Positions 1-8,828 of a DNA stretch of 64,000 bases are shown here, piece after piece. The stretch covers positions 186,001 to 250,000 of the forward strand of contig NZ_CADIJL010000003.1 of NCBI RefSeq assembly GCF_902859695.1. Reading direction: 5' to 3'. The translations under genes and the position numbers were made by a program. Within the stretch, counting starts at the first letter, position 1; every line of letters starts with the position of its first letter. The DNA comes from Achromobacter ruhlandii. GTDB lineage: Bacteria > Pseudomonadota > Gammaproteobacteria > Burkholderiales > Burkholderiaceae_B. The notes beneath the pieces are model-generated. The model was not told the DNA's origin. It did not search any database and saw only the letters and a program-made list of their open reading frames with translations.

Positions 1-428
1 GCATGTTGGCCCACGACACAGTCGTGATCGATGATGGCGCCGTGATTGACGATGACCCCAGATTCGATGCGGCTCGCGGGCGCCACGACGGCGCGCGCGG
101 CAATGAATACGCCATCGGCAATGCAGGCGTGCGGGGAAATGCATGCCGTCGGATGTGCGATGGTCAGCGGCTTGCCACCAGCGCGAACAAATCGGGCGAA
201 CAATTTTGCCCGCGCGACATTTGAACCGATGGCGATATGGAAATACTGGTCACGGAACATCGAGTCATCCAGCGGCGCACGAATGCCGACATGCAGCAAT
301 GTCGTGCCGTCCAGGGCGGGGTTGTCATCGATGACGACTGGCGAGTAGCCGCCCATGAGCAGCAGGGCATCCAAGACGACTTTGGCATGGCCGCCCGCGC
401 CGACTATCAGCACCTGGCTAGTAGGCAT
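1..428 (-). CDS. neuD: NeuD/PglD-family sugar acetyltransferase (3' part beyond window)
   Basis: The frame is open from an ATG at 428 to the window edge, giving 142 residues without a stop. The start MPTSQVLIVGAGGHAKVV is the nucleotide-binding GxGGHxK motif typical of NeuD/PglD/LegH proteins. After about residue 95 there are hexapeptide-like turns (ISPHACIADGVFIAARAVV, then VNHGAIIDHDCVVG), the left-handed beta-helix of acyl-CoA-dependent acetyltransferases. The family acetylates sialic acid or a UDP-amino sugar precursor in the cytoplasm. The ATG overlaps the end of neuC by 11 bases, so the two are translationally coupled. Whether it is a sialate O-acetyltransferase or a LegH-type N-acetyltransferase cannot be settled from this fragment. 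Confidence 0.85.
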   Translation of the reverse strand, partial: MPTSQVLIVGAGGHAKVVLDALLLMGGYSPVVIDDNPALDGTTLLHVGIRAPLDDSMFRDQYFHIAIGSNVARAKLFARFVRAGGKPLTIAHPTACISPHACIADGVFIAARAVVAPASRIESGVIVNHGAIIDHDCVVGQH

Positions 429-1551
429 TGGATTTCATCAAGATCGAATCGTCCAGAGGCATCATGGTCAGCAGCGCTGCAATGCGTTCGCTGGCATGGC
501 CGTCGCCATAGACGTTAGCCGAAGATATGCGGCCGGGACTCTGTCGCACGTGCTTGAGCGCGGCCTCGATAGACGCTGCGTCGGTGTCGCAATCCCGGAC
601 ATTCGGATTGCGCTCACGCAAGTTTTGGCGTGACCCCACATTGATGACGGGCGTGCCGAATGTGGCGGCCTCGATAATGCCGCTGCTGGAGTTGCCGATC
701 ATCAGGTCGGCCGCGGCCATCCAGGCGATGAATTCCGGGCGTCTCAGATGCGTGAGCACGCGGACATCGGGCCTGTCCTTCAGGGACTCCAGAACTTGGG
801 CCACCGCCGTACTACCTGCATCGGAATTGGGCTTCAGCGCCAATAACTGGTAGCCGTGGGCGAGGACGGCCCGCAGCAGCGTATCGACCTGTTCGGCGGC
901 TCGGTCGGCTTCTTGCACGACGGGGTGGAACACCATCAGCGCCAGGGGCAAATCGGGGTCCAGGCCCTGCGACTGGCAAAGTTCCGTGCGATTCGCGCGA
1001 GGCGTTTCGGCGAGTCCGTCCAGCCCGGGGGCGCCGGTGACGGTAATATGTCGTGGTTGCTCGCCCATGCGGATCAGGCGGTCGCGCGACTGCTGGGTGG
1101 CGACGCAATGCCAGTGCGCAAGCTTGGAAATGGCGTGCCGCACGGGTTCGTCAATCGTGCCGGAACGCTCGCCGCCATGGATATGCACGATCGGAATGCC
1201 CAGGTGTGCGGCAGCGATGGCGCCGGCCAGCATTTCACCTCGGTCACCGAGCAGCAAGACGATATCCGGCCGGGCTTGTTCGAGGACGTCGCTGAACTGC
1301 ATGACCATGTACCCGATCGCGCGGGCCATCCCTGCGCCCGTGCCGGTATTCATGGGGAGCACGATGCGGGCCAGGATGGGCAGGCCATCGTGCTCGATTT
1401 CCGCCACGGTATTGCCGTACTCGGGAGAGAGGTGCATCCCCGTGACAATGAGGCTCAATTGGCAGGCAGGATTAGCCTGGATCCTGTGCAATGTGGCCGC
1501 CATCAGGCCGTAGTCGGCCCGAGTGCCGGAGATATAGACGATGCGTCGCAT
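418..1551 (-). CDS. neuC: UDP-N-acetylglucosamine 2-epimerase, hydrolysing (NeuC/LegG type)
   Basis: The 377-residue protein begins MRRIVYISGTRADYG, the signature of hydrolysing UDP-HexNAc 2-epimerases. It carries LGDRGEM near residues 101-107, HIHGGERSGTIDE at 123-135 and a late GNSSSGIIEAA nucleotide-binding loop, all in family order and of normal length. The enzyme converts UDP-GlcNAc to ManNAc plus UDP (NeuC), or the 2,4-diacetamido-6-deoxy analogue (LegG). It lies 7 bases after neuB and overlaps neuD, so the three form one unit that feeds a nonulosonic acid. Substrate choice between the sialic and legionaminic routes is not visible in the sequence. Confidence 0.93.
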   Translation of the reverse strand: MRRIVYISGTRADYGLMAATLHRIQANPACQLSLIVTGMHLSPEYGNTVAEIEHDGLPILARIVLPMNTGTGAGMARAIGYMVMQFSDVLEQARPDIVLLLGDRGEMLAGAIAAAHLGIPIVHIHGGERSGTIDEPVRHAISKLAHWHCVATQQSRDRLIRMGEQPRHITVTGAPGLDGLAETPRANRTELCQSQGLDPDLPLALMVFHPVVQEADRAAEQVDTLLRAVLAHGYQLLALKPNSDAGSTAVAQVLESLKDRPDVRVLTHLRRPEFIAWMAAADLMIGNSSSGIIEAATFGTPVINVGSRQNLRERNPNVRDCDTDAASIEAALKHVRQSPGRISSANVYGDGHASERIAALLTMMPLDDSILMKSNAY

Positions 1552-1558
1552 GGTCGGG

Positions 1559-2590
1559 CTACTCGACGTCAGTCCAGGTCAAGGTGGTTCTGGACGGGAT
1601 ATCGTGCGTGGCGGTCTTGCCGTACAGATTGGCCAAGTCAGCGGGAGCGATACCCGTTCCCGGGCGCAGCAAGGTCAGGTTATGAGCGCCGAAGACCTCG
1701 CCTTTCTTGATCGCGGCGGCGGACGTGACGCTGCGTCGTACCAAGTCTCGTACGGCCAGTTCCTTTTGCGCAGGCGTCTTCACGCCATCACCCTGGGCCT
1801 GTTCCACCAACCGGATGCTCTGAACCATGGTGCGCAATTCGGCGGGCTCAAGCGATGCTTTGTGATCAGGGCCCTTCATGTCACGGCTGATCGTGAAGTG
1901 CTTCTCGATGACGCTCGCGCCCTGCGCGACCGCGGCGATCGAAATGGCGATGCCATCGGTATGGTCCGAATACCCGATGGGCAGATTCAGCGCCTGACGC
2001 ATGGTGGCCATCGCGCGCAAGTTAACGTCGGCAGCCGCCGCCGGATAGTTGGATGTGCAGTGCAGGACCGTTACGTAGTCGGACAGCTTGCCGGTGTGGC
2101 CGAGGGCCTCGCGCGTGGCCTGCACCGCTGCAACGGCCGCTTCGACTTCTTGCAGATTCGCCATTCCGGTGGAAAGAATGAGCGGCACGCCGTAGGCCGC
2201 CAGTATCTTCAGGAACGGGATGTTGGTGATTTCGCCGGAAGGGACTTTGATGCGGCGCATGCCCAGACCGATGAGGAAGGAGGCGGCTTCTTCGTCGAAG
2301 GGCGTCGACATGAATTCGATGCCGCGGGCCGCGCAACGCTGGACCAGCGCTTCATAGGATGCTTCCGGCAATTCCAGCGCCTTCAGCATCTGGTGCTGAT
2401 CGCCATCTCCCGTTTGGGTGCGCTGGTACTCTGCCTTGGGTGCTCCTTCGCGGACGAGCCGGTCGGCGCTGAACGTTTGAAACTTGATGGCGTCTGCCCC
2501 GGCGTCCGCGGCAATGTCTACTAGCTCTAGAGCAAGAGCGGTATCACCGTTGTGATTGACTCCGGCTTCGGCAATGATGAACGTGTTCAT
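1559..2590 (-). CDS. neuB: N-acetylneuraminate/legionaminate synthase
   Basis: The chosen ATG at 2590 overlaps the stop of the upstream dehydratase (ATGA) and gives 343 residues, the usual NeuB length. The protein starts MNTFIIAEAGVNHNGD, has KFQTF near residue 36, STPFDEEA and KVPSGEITN in the TIM barrel, and GYSDHT and EKHFT, which supply metal-binding histidines. The last 60 residues look like the SAF/antifreeze-like domain that closes the active site in the dimer. It condenses phosphoenolpyruvate with ManNAc or a 2,4-diacetamido sugar to form a nine-carbon sialic-type acid. Translation is probably coupled to the preceding gene. Confidence 0.93.
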   Translation of the reverse strand: MNTFIIAEAGVNHNGDTALALELVDIAADAGADAIKFQTFSADRLVREGAPKAEYQRTQTGDGDQHQMLKALELPEASYEALVQRCAARGIEFMSTPFDEEAASFLIGLGMRRIKVPSGEITNIPFLKILAAYGVPLILSTGMANLQEVEAAVAAVQATREALGHTGKLSDYVTVLHCTSNYPAAAADVNLRAMATMRQALNLPIGYSDHTDGIAISIAAVAQGASVIEKHFTISRDMKGPDHKASLEPAELRTMVQSIRLVEQAQGDGVKTPAQKELAVRDLVRRSVTSAAAIKKGEVFGAHNLTLLRPGTGIAPADLANLYGKTATHDIPSRTTLTWTDVE

Positions 2591-4509
2591 TGTGTGACGA
2601 GATGGTGATGGTTGGGGATGCGACCCATGTCGAGCTGGCACACGTATTCGGGCACCAGCTCCTTGAGGCAGGTCACAGCGTCGAAGAGGCGGTTTTCGCG
2701 CAGTGCTGCGGCCAGGCGCTCAAGGCCAGCCATGAGTTCGCCGTACTCGAGTTCATGTTCATTGGCTCGCATGATGCGTTCATGGCCAGTCTTTTCGACG
2801 TTTTCGCCAATCAGGAGCTCTTCATAGAGCTTTTCGCCTGGACGTAACCCGGTCACGCGTATTTCGATATCGCCCGCGGGATTGTCGGCGTCACGGACTT
2901 CCAGACCCGATAGTTGAATCATGCGGCGCGCCAGATCGACGATCTTGACCGGTTCGCCCATGTCGAGCACGAATACCTCGCCGCCCTTGCCCATCGCGCC
3001 AGCCTGCATCACCAGTTGGGCGGCCTCGGGGATGGTCATGAAGTACCGGATGATGTCCGGGTGGGTGATGGTGACGGGGCCGCCCGCCTGTATTTGATTG
3101 CGAAATAGGGGGACTACGCTGCCGGAGCTGCCAAGCACATTGCCAAACCGCACCATGCACAACTGAGTCCAGCTCTGCGTACGCGAGTGTGCTTGAAGGA
3201 TGAGTTCTGCAAGGCGCTTCGTGGTTCCCATGATGTTGGTCGGACGCACGGCCTTATCGGTCGAAACAAGCACGAAGTGCTCGACGCGGGCTTCAATTGC
3301 GGCCTGCACCATATGCAGTGTGCCAAACGCGTTGTTCAGGATGCCTTCTGAAATGTTGTGTTCGACGATAGGGACATGCTTGTATGCCGCGGCGTGATAC
3401 ACGGTTTGCACGCCATACCGGCGGATCTGCTCAAGGCAGTACTCCCGATGGCGCACATTCCCGAGGATGGGGATGATCTCCACGGTGCAATCGCGGTGAT
3501 GGATACGCAGGTATTGCTCGGTAGTGTAAAGCGCGGCTTCGGACACCTCCAGCATGACCAGTCTGGCGGGTCCTTGCGCCAGAATCTGGCTACAGAGTTC
3601 TGATCCGATGGAGCCGCCAGCGCCAGTCACCATGACGGACTTGCCCGTCACGCACTTGCTGATCAGATCAGGGATGGGCGGAACAGGGTCGCGGCCGAGC
3701 AAATCCTCGATCCGGATGGTGCGCAGCTTCCGATGATCAATCTCGCTATCGATGAGTTCGGCCAAAGGAGGGAGGGTGCGGATCTGCAAATGATACGACG
3801 CAAGATCCAGAGCAATTTCACGCAGCCGGCTGCGTGCGGCGCTAGGCATCGCGATGAAGAGCTGTTCGATTTGGTACCGATCAATCAATGTCGGGATGCT
3901 TGAGGGCGCGTAGGTGCGCAGGCCGGCGATCCACAGCTTCTGCTTGGCCCGTTCATCGTCCACCAATGCCACTGGTCGGTAGTGCGGGGTTGCGCGCAAT
4001 GCGTTGGCCAACTGTTGCCCTGCCTTGCCCGCGCCATAGATGATGACGGGGATTCGACGAGTCTCCGGGAACAGGCCCCCGCCGAACGCAGTGCGCAGCA
4101 AGACTCGCGACAGTGCGAGCATCGTGATTGCCAGCAAGACGTAAAGAACCAAAAATCCGCGCGAAAGCACGGCGGGTAGAATTCTGAAGAACAGGTCGAT
4201 CGTGCCGATTGCCATGATCGATAGCACGATGCCGCCTGTGATCGACAGGAGCGTGCGCCCGTTGAACGATCTCAGGGTGAAATGGTAGGCTCCCAGAAGA
4301 TACATGCCACACAGCGCGCTGAGTACGGCGATGACGGAGTAGAGGCCGTATTCCCTGGAGAAGTACAGGAAGTCGAAGCGTAGCCAAAGGGCGGCATAAA
4401 ACGACACGAACAACAGGGCAGCGTCAACAACAATAGTCGCAATACGCTTGTATGCTCGCGGCAAGTTCAACAGGCGCGCAGAAAGTGAAGCTAGCAATGT
4501 GATCGGCAT
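2587..4509 (-). CDS. WbpM/FlaA1-type membrane UDP-sugar 4,6-dehydratase
   Basis: The 640-residue protein has about four hydrophobic segments (near 23-43, 58-75, 87-107, 117-137), then a CoA-binding-like Rossmann region with IIYGAGKAG near 157, then the catalytic SDR domain with TGAGGSIGSE at 295-304. The SDR catalytic tyrosine is replaced by methionine: Ser416, Met427 and Lys431 in STDKAVRPTN followed by MGTTKR, as known for WbpM. Such enzymes make 4-keto-6-deoxy sugars from UDP-GlcNAc for LPS or glycoprotein sugars. In Bordetella the homologue beside waaC is wlbL (bplL). Here it heads a neuBCD operon, which suggests it supplies that pathway. Its start is only 17 bases from divergent waaC. 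Confidence 0.9.
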   Translation of the reverse strand: MPITLLASLSARLLNLPRAYKRIATIVVDAALLFVSFYAALWLRFDFLYFSREYGLYSVIAVLSALCGMYLLGAYHFTLRSFNGRTLLSITGGIVLSIMAIGTIDLFFRILPAVLSRGFLVLYVLLAITMLALSRVLLRTAFGGGLFPETRRIPVIIYGAGKAGQQLANALRATPHYRPVALVDDERAKQKLWIAGLRTYAPSSIPTLIDRYQIEQLFIAMPSAARSRLREIALDLASYHLQIRTLPPLAELIDSEIDHRKLRTIRIEDLLGRDPVPPIPDLISKCVTGKSVMVTGAGGSIGSELCSQILAQGPARLVMLEVSEAALYTTEQYLRIHHRDCTVEIIPILGNVRHREYCLEQIRRYGVQTVYHAAAYKHVPIVEHNISEGILNNAFGTLHMVQAAIEARVEHFVLVSTDKAVRPTNIMGTTKRLAELILQAHSRTQSWTQLCMVRFGNVLGSSGSVVPLFRNQIQAGGPVTITHPDIIRYFMTIPEAAQLVMQAGAMGKGGEVFVLDMGEPVKIVDLARRMIQLSGLEVRDADNPAGDIEIRVTGLRPGEKLYEELLIGENVEKTGHERIMRANEHELEYGELMAGLERLAAALRENRLFDAVTCLKELVPEYVCQLDMGRIPNHHHLVTQ

Positions 4510-4526
4510 TATAGAATTCTACCTAA

Positions 4527-5558
4527 ATGAAACATCCCCGTATCCTTATCGTTCGCACGTCATCCCTTGGGGATCTGGTTCACATGCTGCCCGCCATATC
4601 CGATATCGTTCGGCATGTGCCGGAGGCGCGGATTAGCTGGATAGTCGAGGAGGCATTCGCGGAGATTCCTAGCTGGCATCCAGGAGTTCACGAAGTAATA
4701 AAGGTTGCTCATCGCCGTTGGCGGAAATCCTGGTGGTCCCCGGAAGTCCGGGCTGAGCGGAAGGCGCTGGCACAACGTTTGCGCGCTGAAGAATTCGATA
4801 TCATTTTGGATATGCAGGCACTGTTGAAGTCAGCATGGCTAGTCCGCCAGACGCGAGGTGTCAAGCATGGTCTGGATTGGCGGTCTGCGCGGGAGCCATT
4901 GGCGAGCCTATTCTATAACGTCCGTCATCGAGTCGAGTTCTGGCAACCGGCAGTCATTCGTCAGCGGAAGTTGGCGGCGTTGACATTTGGCTACAGCTAT
5001 TCTGGCCACCCGGATTTCGGTCTGCAGGAATTTTGTCGACAATCCGTCAATCCACCCGCTGAGGATGTGTCTCGAGAAGACCATGGGCACGAAGTGTCGC
5101 GGGTGCTGCACCTGGATACCAGCCAGGATTACGCGGTGATAATGCCTTCGGCAAGCCGTGACGACAAACTCTGGCCTGAAGATGACTGGCGCGCAGTGTT
5201 CCGCCGTTTGCGCGATGCGGGCTGTGCGCTGAAATTACTGGCCGGCAATGACAGGGAGGCGGAGCGAGCCAAGCTGCTGGTGGCCGGCATGGAAGACGTC
5301 GAAGTCATGCCCCGAATGGACCTGACCTCGGTTGCCCGGCTGCTGGCCGGGGCGCGCCTGATGGTCGGCCTGGACAGTGGCCTGACCCACCTGTCGGCCG
5401 CGCTGGGCCGTCCCACCATCGGCATCTACCGCGCTTCCACGCCGGTGCGCACGCCGCTGGTCGGTTCGAACTACACCGCCAGCCTGGGCGACCGCGGGGC
5501 CTCGCCGTCGCGCGAAGCTGTCATGGCGTCGGTGGAGCAGGCGCTGGCCGCGCGCTGA
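4527..5558 (+). CDS. waaC: lipopolysaccharide heptosyltransferase I
   Basis: The 343-residue protein opens MKHPRILIVRTSSLGDLVHM, the conserved N terminus of GT9 heptosyltransferases. It has the late motifs MVGLDSGLTHLSAALGRPT and GIYRAS that bind the ADP-heptose donor. It adds the first L-glycero-D-manno-heptose to Kdo of the LPS inner core at the inner membrane. waaA follows with a one-base TGATG overlap. Composition is uneven: the 60-base line at 4561 has 34 G+C, while the line at 5341 has 45, so the 5' half resembles the low-GC sugar cluster and the 3' half the core genome. Confidence 0.93.
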   Translation: MKHPRILIVRTSSLGDLVHMLPAISDIVRHVPEARISWIVEEAFAEIPSWHPGVHEVIKVAHRRWRKSWWSPEVRAERKALAQRLRAEEFDIILDMQALLKSAWLVRQTRGVKHGLDWRSAREPLASLFYNVRHRVEFWQPAVIRQRKLAALTFGYSYSGHPDFGLQEFCRQSVNPPAEDVSREDHGHEVSRVLHLDTSQDYAVIMPSASRDDKLWPEDDWRAVFRRLRDAGCALKLLAGNDREAERAKLLVAGMEDVEVMPRMDLTSVARLLAGARLMVGLDSGLTHLSAALGRPTIGIYRASTPVRTPLVGSNYTASLGDRGASPSREAVMASVEQALAAR

Positions 5559-6871
5559 TGAACCGCACCGTCTACACGCTGGGGTTGCGGGCGCTGGCGC
5601 CCCTGGTGTGGCTGTGGATGGCGCGTCGCGCCAGGCGGGCCGGGGGTGAATGGGGAATCTTCTCGCCCGAGCGATTCGGGCGGGCTGTATCGGGCGCGAC
5701 CGTGCCGGACCGCTTTGCGCCCGGCAAAAGCGGGGCTACCGCAGCGATCGAAGGCCCGGTGTGGGTGCACGCCGTCAGCCTGGGCGAGACGCGTGCCGCG
5801 CAGCCGCTGCTGCAGGCCCTGCTCGATCGCGGCCTGCCGGTGCTGCTGACGCACATCACGGCCACCGGCCGTGCCGAAGGCGCGCGCCTGTTTGCCGAGG
5901 CCATCGCCCGCGGCCAATTGCGGCAGGCCTGGCTGCCCTACGATTTTCCCGGCGCCACGCGCCGCTTCCTGGCAGCGGCCAAGCCGCGCTGCGGCATCCT
6001 CATCGAACGCGAGATTTGGCCCAACCTGCTGGCCGCGGCGCGACGCGCAGGCGTGCCGATGGCGCTGGTGAGCGCCCGGTTCTCGGAGTCGTCGCTGCGG
6101 CAGGCGGGACGCATGGGCGGCGTCATGCGCGAGGCGCTGGCCGGCCTGGACCTGGTGCTGGCCCAGACCGCGCCCGACGCCGAGCGGCTGGCGCGGGCTG
6201 GCGCGCCGCAGCCGGCCGTCTCCGGCAATTTGAAGTTCGATCTGTCTCTGCCCCAGGACCGGGTGCGGGAGGGGCAGGCCTGGCGCGCGCGCCTGGGCCG
6301 GCCGGTGGTCGCCCTGGCCAGTACCCGCGAAGGCGAGGACGGGCCTTTCATCGCGGCCCTCAAACGTCTCGCGGGCACGCCCGGTGGGCCTCTGTTCCTG
6401 TTGATCCCGCGCCATCCACAGCGTTTCGACGAGGCCGCCGCGTTGCTGGAACAGGCCGGCCTGCCTTATGTGAGGCGGTCGACAGGCCAGGAGCCGGAGC
6501 CGCGCACGACCGTGTTGCTGGGCGACACGCTGGGGGAGATGGCTTTCTATTACGCCGCCGCCGATGTGGCCGTGGTGGCCGGCAGTTTCGCGCCGCTGGG
6601 CGGGCAGAACCTGATCGAAGCCTGCGCCGCCGGCGTGCCGGTCATCGTCGGGCCACACACCTTCAATTTCCAGCAGGCCGCCAGCGATGCCATCGAGGCG
6701 GGCGCGGCGCAACGCCAGCCGGATCCGGAGCGGGCCGTGGCGGCCGCGCTGGCGCTGCTGGCCGACCCCGTGGCGCGGCAGGCGGCCGGTGACGCGGCGC
6801 GGGCCTGGTTCGCCAGCCATGCCGGCGCCACCGCGCGGACCATGGACGCGCTGGCGCCCTGGTTGCGGTAA
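5558..6871 (+). CDS. waaA: 3-deoxy-D-manno-octulosonic acid (Kdo) transferase
   Basis: The 437-residue protein is slightly longer than the E. coli enzyme. An N-terminal membrane anchor (near 4-22) is followed by WVHAVSLGETRAAQPL, LIEREIWPNLL and the donor-site motif APLGGQNLIEACAAGVPVI with PHTFNFQQA. It transfers Kdo from CMP-Kdo to the lipid A precursor on the cytoplasmic face of the inner membrane. The extra length comes partly from an insertion near residues 45-65 (VSGATVPDRFAPGKSGAT). It is coupled to waaC by a TGATG overlap. The number of Kdo residues added cannot be read from the sequence. Confidence 0.95.
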   Translation: MNRTVYTLGLRALAPLVWLWMARRARRAGGEWGIFSPERFGRAVSGATVPDRFAPGKSGATAAIEGPVWVHAVSLGETRAAQPLLQALLDRGLPVLLTHITATGRAEGARLFAEAIARGQLRQAWLPYDFPGATRRFLAAAKPRCGILIEREIWPNLLAAARRAGVPMALVSARFSESSLRQAGRMGGVMREALAGLDLVLAQTAPDAERLARAGAPQPAVSGNLKFDLSLPQDRVREGQAWRARLGRPVVALASTREGEDGPFIAALKRLAGTPGGPLFLLIPRHPQRFDEAAALLEQAGLPYVRRSTGQEPEPRTTVLLGDTLGEMAFYYAAADVAVVAGSFAPLGGQNLIEACAAGVPVIVGPHTFNFQQAASDAIEAGAAQRQPDPERAVAAALALLADPVARQAAGDAARAWFASHAGATARTMDALAPWLR

Positions 6872-6892
6872 GGTCCGCGCCCGCCAAGCGCC

Positions 6893-7057
6893 TCAGGCGG
6901 GTTTGCGCGGTACCAGCGTAACGGCGCCGGGGTTCAGTTCCTGGCTGAAGCGGCGCGTGTCGCGCCCTTCGTCTTCCGGGCGCACGCCCAGCCAGCCTTG
7001 GCCGAGGGCGTAGACGCCCAGGTTGGCCAGCAGGATCAGGATGAAGAGCACTCGCAT
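6893..7057 (-). CDS. small single-span membrane protein, SPOR-protein N terminus only
   Basis: A 54-residue frame starts at the ATG at 7057, 18 bases after coaX, and ends 21 bases before the convergent waaA stop. It begins MRVLFILILLANLGVYALGQ, one membrane span, followed by GWLGV and a short soluble tail ending VTLVPRKPA. From memory, related bacteria carry at this position a protein that starts in the same way and goes on to a C-terminal SPOR (peptidoglycan-binding) domain. No such domain fits in the space here, so this is either a short family member or a truncated remnant. It is probably cotranscribed with birA-coaX. Confidence 0.55.
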   Translation of the reverse strand: MRVLFILILLANLGVYALGQGWLGVRPEDEGRDTRRFSQELNPGAVTLVPRKPA

Positions 7058-7075
7058 GGCGCGGCCTCGTCGGTG

Positions 7076-7882
7076 TCAGGCGCCCGTTGCCGGATTGGCG
7101 CGCGCGATGGCGGCCAGCCCATCCAGAACGGGGTGGTTCAGGTAGATCGGCACCGGCGCGGCGCCGAACGCGCCGCCGGCGTCGGCCAGGAGGCGTTCGA
7201 TCTCCTGGTGCACTTCCGGCCAGCCGCCGCCGGCGGCGAAGATCTGCGGCGTCTGGCCGTAGCGCTGGCGGCCCGCGAGCCACTGCCGCACCACCGCGCC
7301 GGCCTGTGCGGCGGCGATGCCGGAGGCGATGGCTTCATGCGTGTCGGTGGGATAGGGCACCACCTGGCCTTCCGCGATCGGCAGGTTGGCGGTGCCGTGC
7401 GCCAGCGCGTTGCGCATCATCGCCGGGCCAGGCAGGATCAGGCCGCCGGCGAAGACGTTGTCCGGCCCCACGGTATCGATGGTGGTGGCGGTGCCGAAGC
7501 TGGCCAGCAGGAAGGGCGGATGGGCGCCGGGCAGGCGCGACAGCACGCCCAGCAGCGAGGCCCAGCGGTCCGCGCCCAATTGTGACGGCGTCTTGTAGCG
7601 GTTGACCAGTCCCAGGGTGGTGGCCTGCGAGGAGGCCCAGGTCACCGCGCAGCCATGGCGTTGCAGGATGGCGGAGATGGCGGCGCCACGCTCGGCGCCG
7701 GCCACGTTCACGCCCAGCGCACGCGACGGCCGTTGCGGCAGGGCGGCGAGCCAGCGGTCCAGGGCGTCCAGGTCCAGGCCGTCGAAGGCGACGGCGGCCG
7801 GCTCGCGCGGCATGTCCGGGCTGCTGGGATCCAGCCAACCCACTTTGAGGCGGCTGTTGCCGGAGTCGATGAGGATGATCAT
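7076..7882 (-). CDS. coaX: type III pantothenate kinase (Bvg accessory factor Baf family)
   Basis: The 268-residue protein begins [16 protein letters not shown], the phosphate-binding motif of CoaX kinases. It has [10 protein letters not shown] and FGTATTID, the acidic/ATP motifs of the ASKHA fold, plus [12 protein letters not shown]. It phosphorylates pantothenate in the first step of coenzyme A synthesis. In Bordetella the same protein was first named Baf because it raised pertussis toxin promoter activity in E. coli. Its ATG overlaps the birA stop (ATGA), and the birA-coaX pairing is common in betaproteobacteria. Confidence 0.93.
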   Translation of the reverse strand: MIILIDSGNSRLKVGWLDPSSPDMPREPAAVAFDGLDLDALDRWLAALPQRPSRALGVNVAGAERGAAISAILQRHGCAVTWASSQATTLGLVNRYKTPSQLGADRWASLLGVLSRLPGAHPPFLLASFGTATTIDTVGPDNVFAGGLILPGPAMMRNALAHGTANLPIAEGQVVPYPTDTHEAIASGIAAAQAGAVVRQWLAGRQRYGQTPQIFAAGGGWPEVHQEIERLLADAGGAFGAAPVPIYLNHPVLDGLAAIARANPATGA

Positions 7883-8733
7883 GCTTGGCGTCGAATCGAG
7901 ATTTCACCGACCGAGATCGGCATGGCGCCCTGGGGCGTTTGCACCAGCAGGCGGCCCTGGCCATCGACGCCACAGGCGGTGCCGCTGAGGATCACGTCGC
8001 CCTTGTCCAGCACGTTGATCGCGCGGCCGGCAAGCGCGTCCACCTGGTCGAAGCGTTGCGAGAAGGCGGCAAAGCCGTCGCGTTCGAGGGCGCGGACGGC
8101 CTCGTGCCAGGCGTTTGCCGCGGCGCACACCAGGTCGGCGGCGGTGGCGGCGTGGCCAGGCGCGTGGCGGGTGACGCCGGTCCAATCGGCGACCTGACGG
8201 CCCAGCGCCTGCGACAAGGCGTCGGCGTCGACCAGGTTCACGCCCATGCCGATGACGACCGTATAGCCCGTTTCGCGACCACCGGGGTTGCGGGTGGTCT
8301 CGACCAGCACGCCGGCCAGCTTGGCGTCGTGCCACTGTATGTCGTTGGGCCATTTCATGCAGAGGCCATCGGCGCCAGGGCCCGCCACGGCGCGTAGCGC
8401 CTCGCAGGCCGCCAGGCCGGCCAAGGGCGACAGGGCGGGCAGCTGCGCGGCGGGCAGGTGCACGTCGAAAGCGCACGAGAACATCAGCGCCGCGCCTACC
8501 CGGTTCTGCCAGGGACGGCCGGCGCGGCCGCGGCCGGTTTCCTGCAGATGGGTGCCCAGCAGCCAGGGCTTGCCGGCGCCCGCGCCCGTGCGGGCGCGCG
8601 CCAGCAGGTCGGCGTTGGTCGAGCCGGTGCTGGCGGTCCAGGCGATGTCTTGGAAGGCGGGCAGGCGCGAACCCAACATCCGGGCCAGGTCGTCTGGCGC
8701 GGGCAGGTCGATGGGGCGGACGTGATCGGACAT
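7879..8733 (-). CDS. birA: biotin--[acetyl-CoA-carboxylase] ligase, monofunctional
   Basis: The ATG at 8733 gives 284 residues ([16 protein letters not shown]). An upstream in-frame start would add a charged 27-residue tail unlike the family. The biotin/AMP site is clear: [12 protein letters not shown], then [12 protein letters not shown] (the GRGRxGR loop), KWPNDI and KLAGVLVE. The N-terminal winged helix that lets the E. coli protein repress biotin genes is absent, so this is a class I ligase acting only in biotinylation of carboxylase carrier proteins. It is divergent from the lipid-transport operon. Confidence 0.93.
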   Translation of the reverse strand: MSDHVRPIDLPAPDDLARMLGSRLPAFQDIAWTASTGSTNADLLARARTGAGAGKPWLLGTHLQETGRGRAGRPWQNRVGAALMFSCAFDVHLPAAQLPALSPLAGLAACEALRAVAGPGADGLCMKWPNDIQWHDAKLAGVLVETTRNPGGRETGYTVVIGMGVNLVDADALSQALGRQVADWTGVTRHAPGHAATAADLVCAAANAWHEAVRALERDGFAAFSQRFDQVDALAGRAINVLDKGDVILSGTACGVDGQGRLLVQTPQGAMPISVGEISIRRQA

Positions 8734-8828
8734 GGCGGCGATTGTAGGGCACGCGCGGGCCGCGCTCGCGGCCTGTCGCCCCCAGCGTATATGATTGTGG
8801 ATACATTTTTGCATTCCTGTCCCGCTAC

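Noticed and set aside
5471-6820. Minus-strand open frame opposite waaA
   Set aside because: Arg/Gly/Gln-rich antisense translation; the waaA frame has all family motifs.
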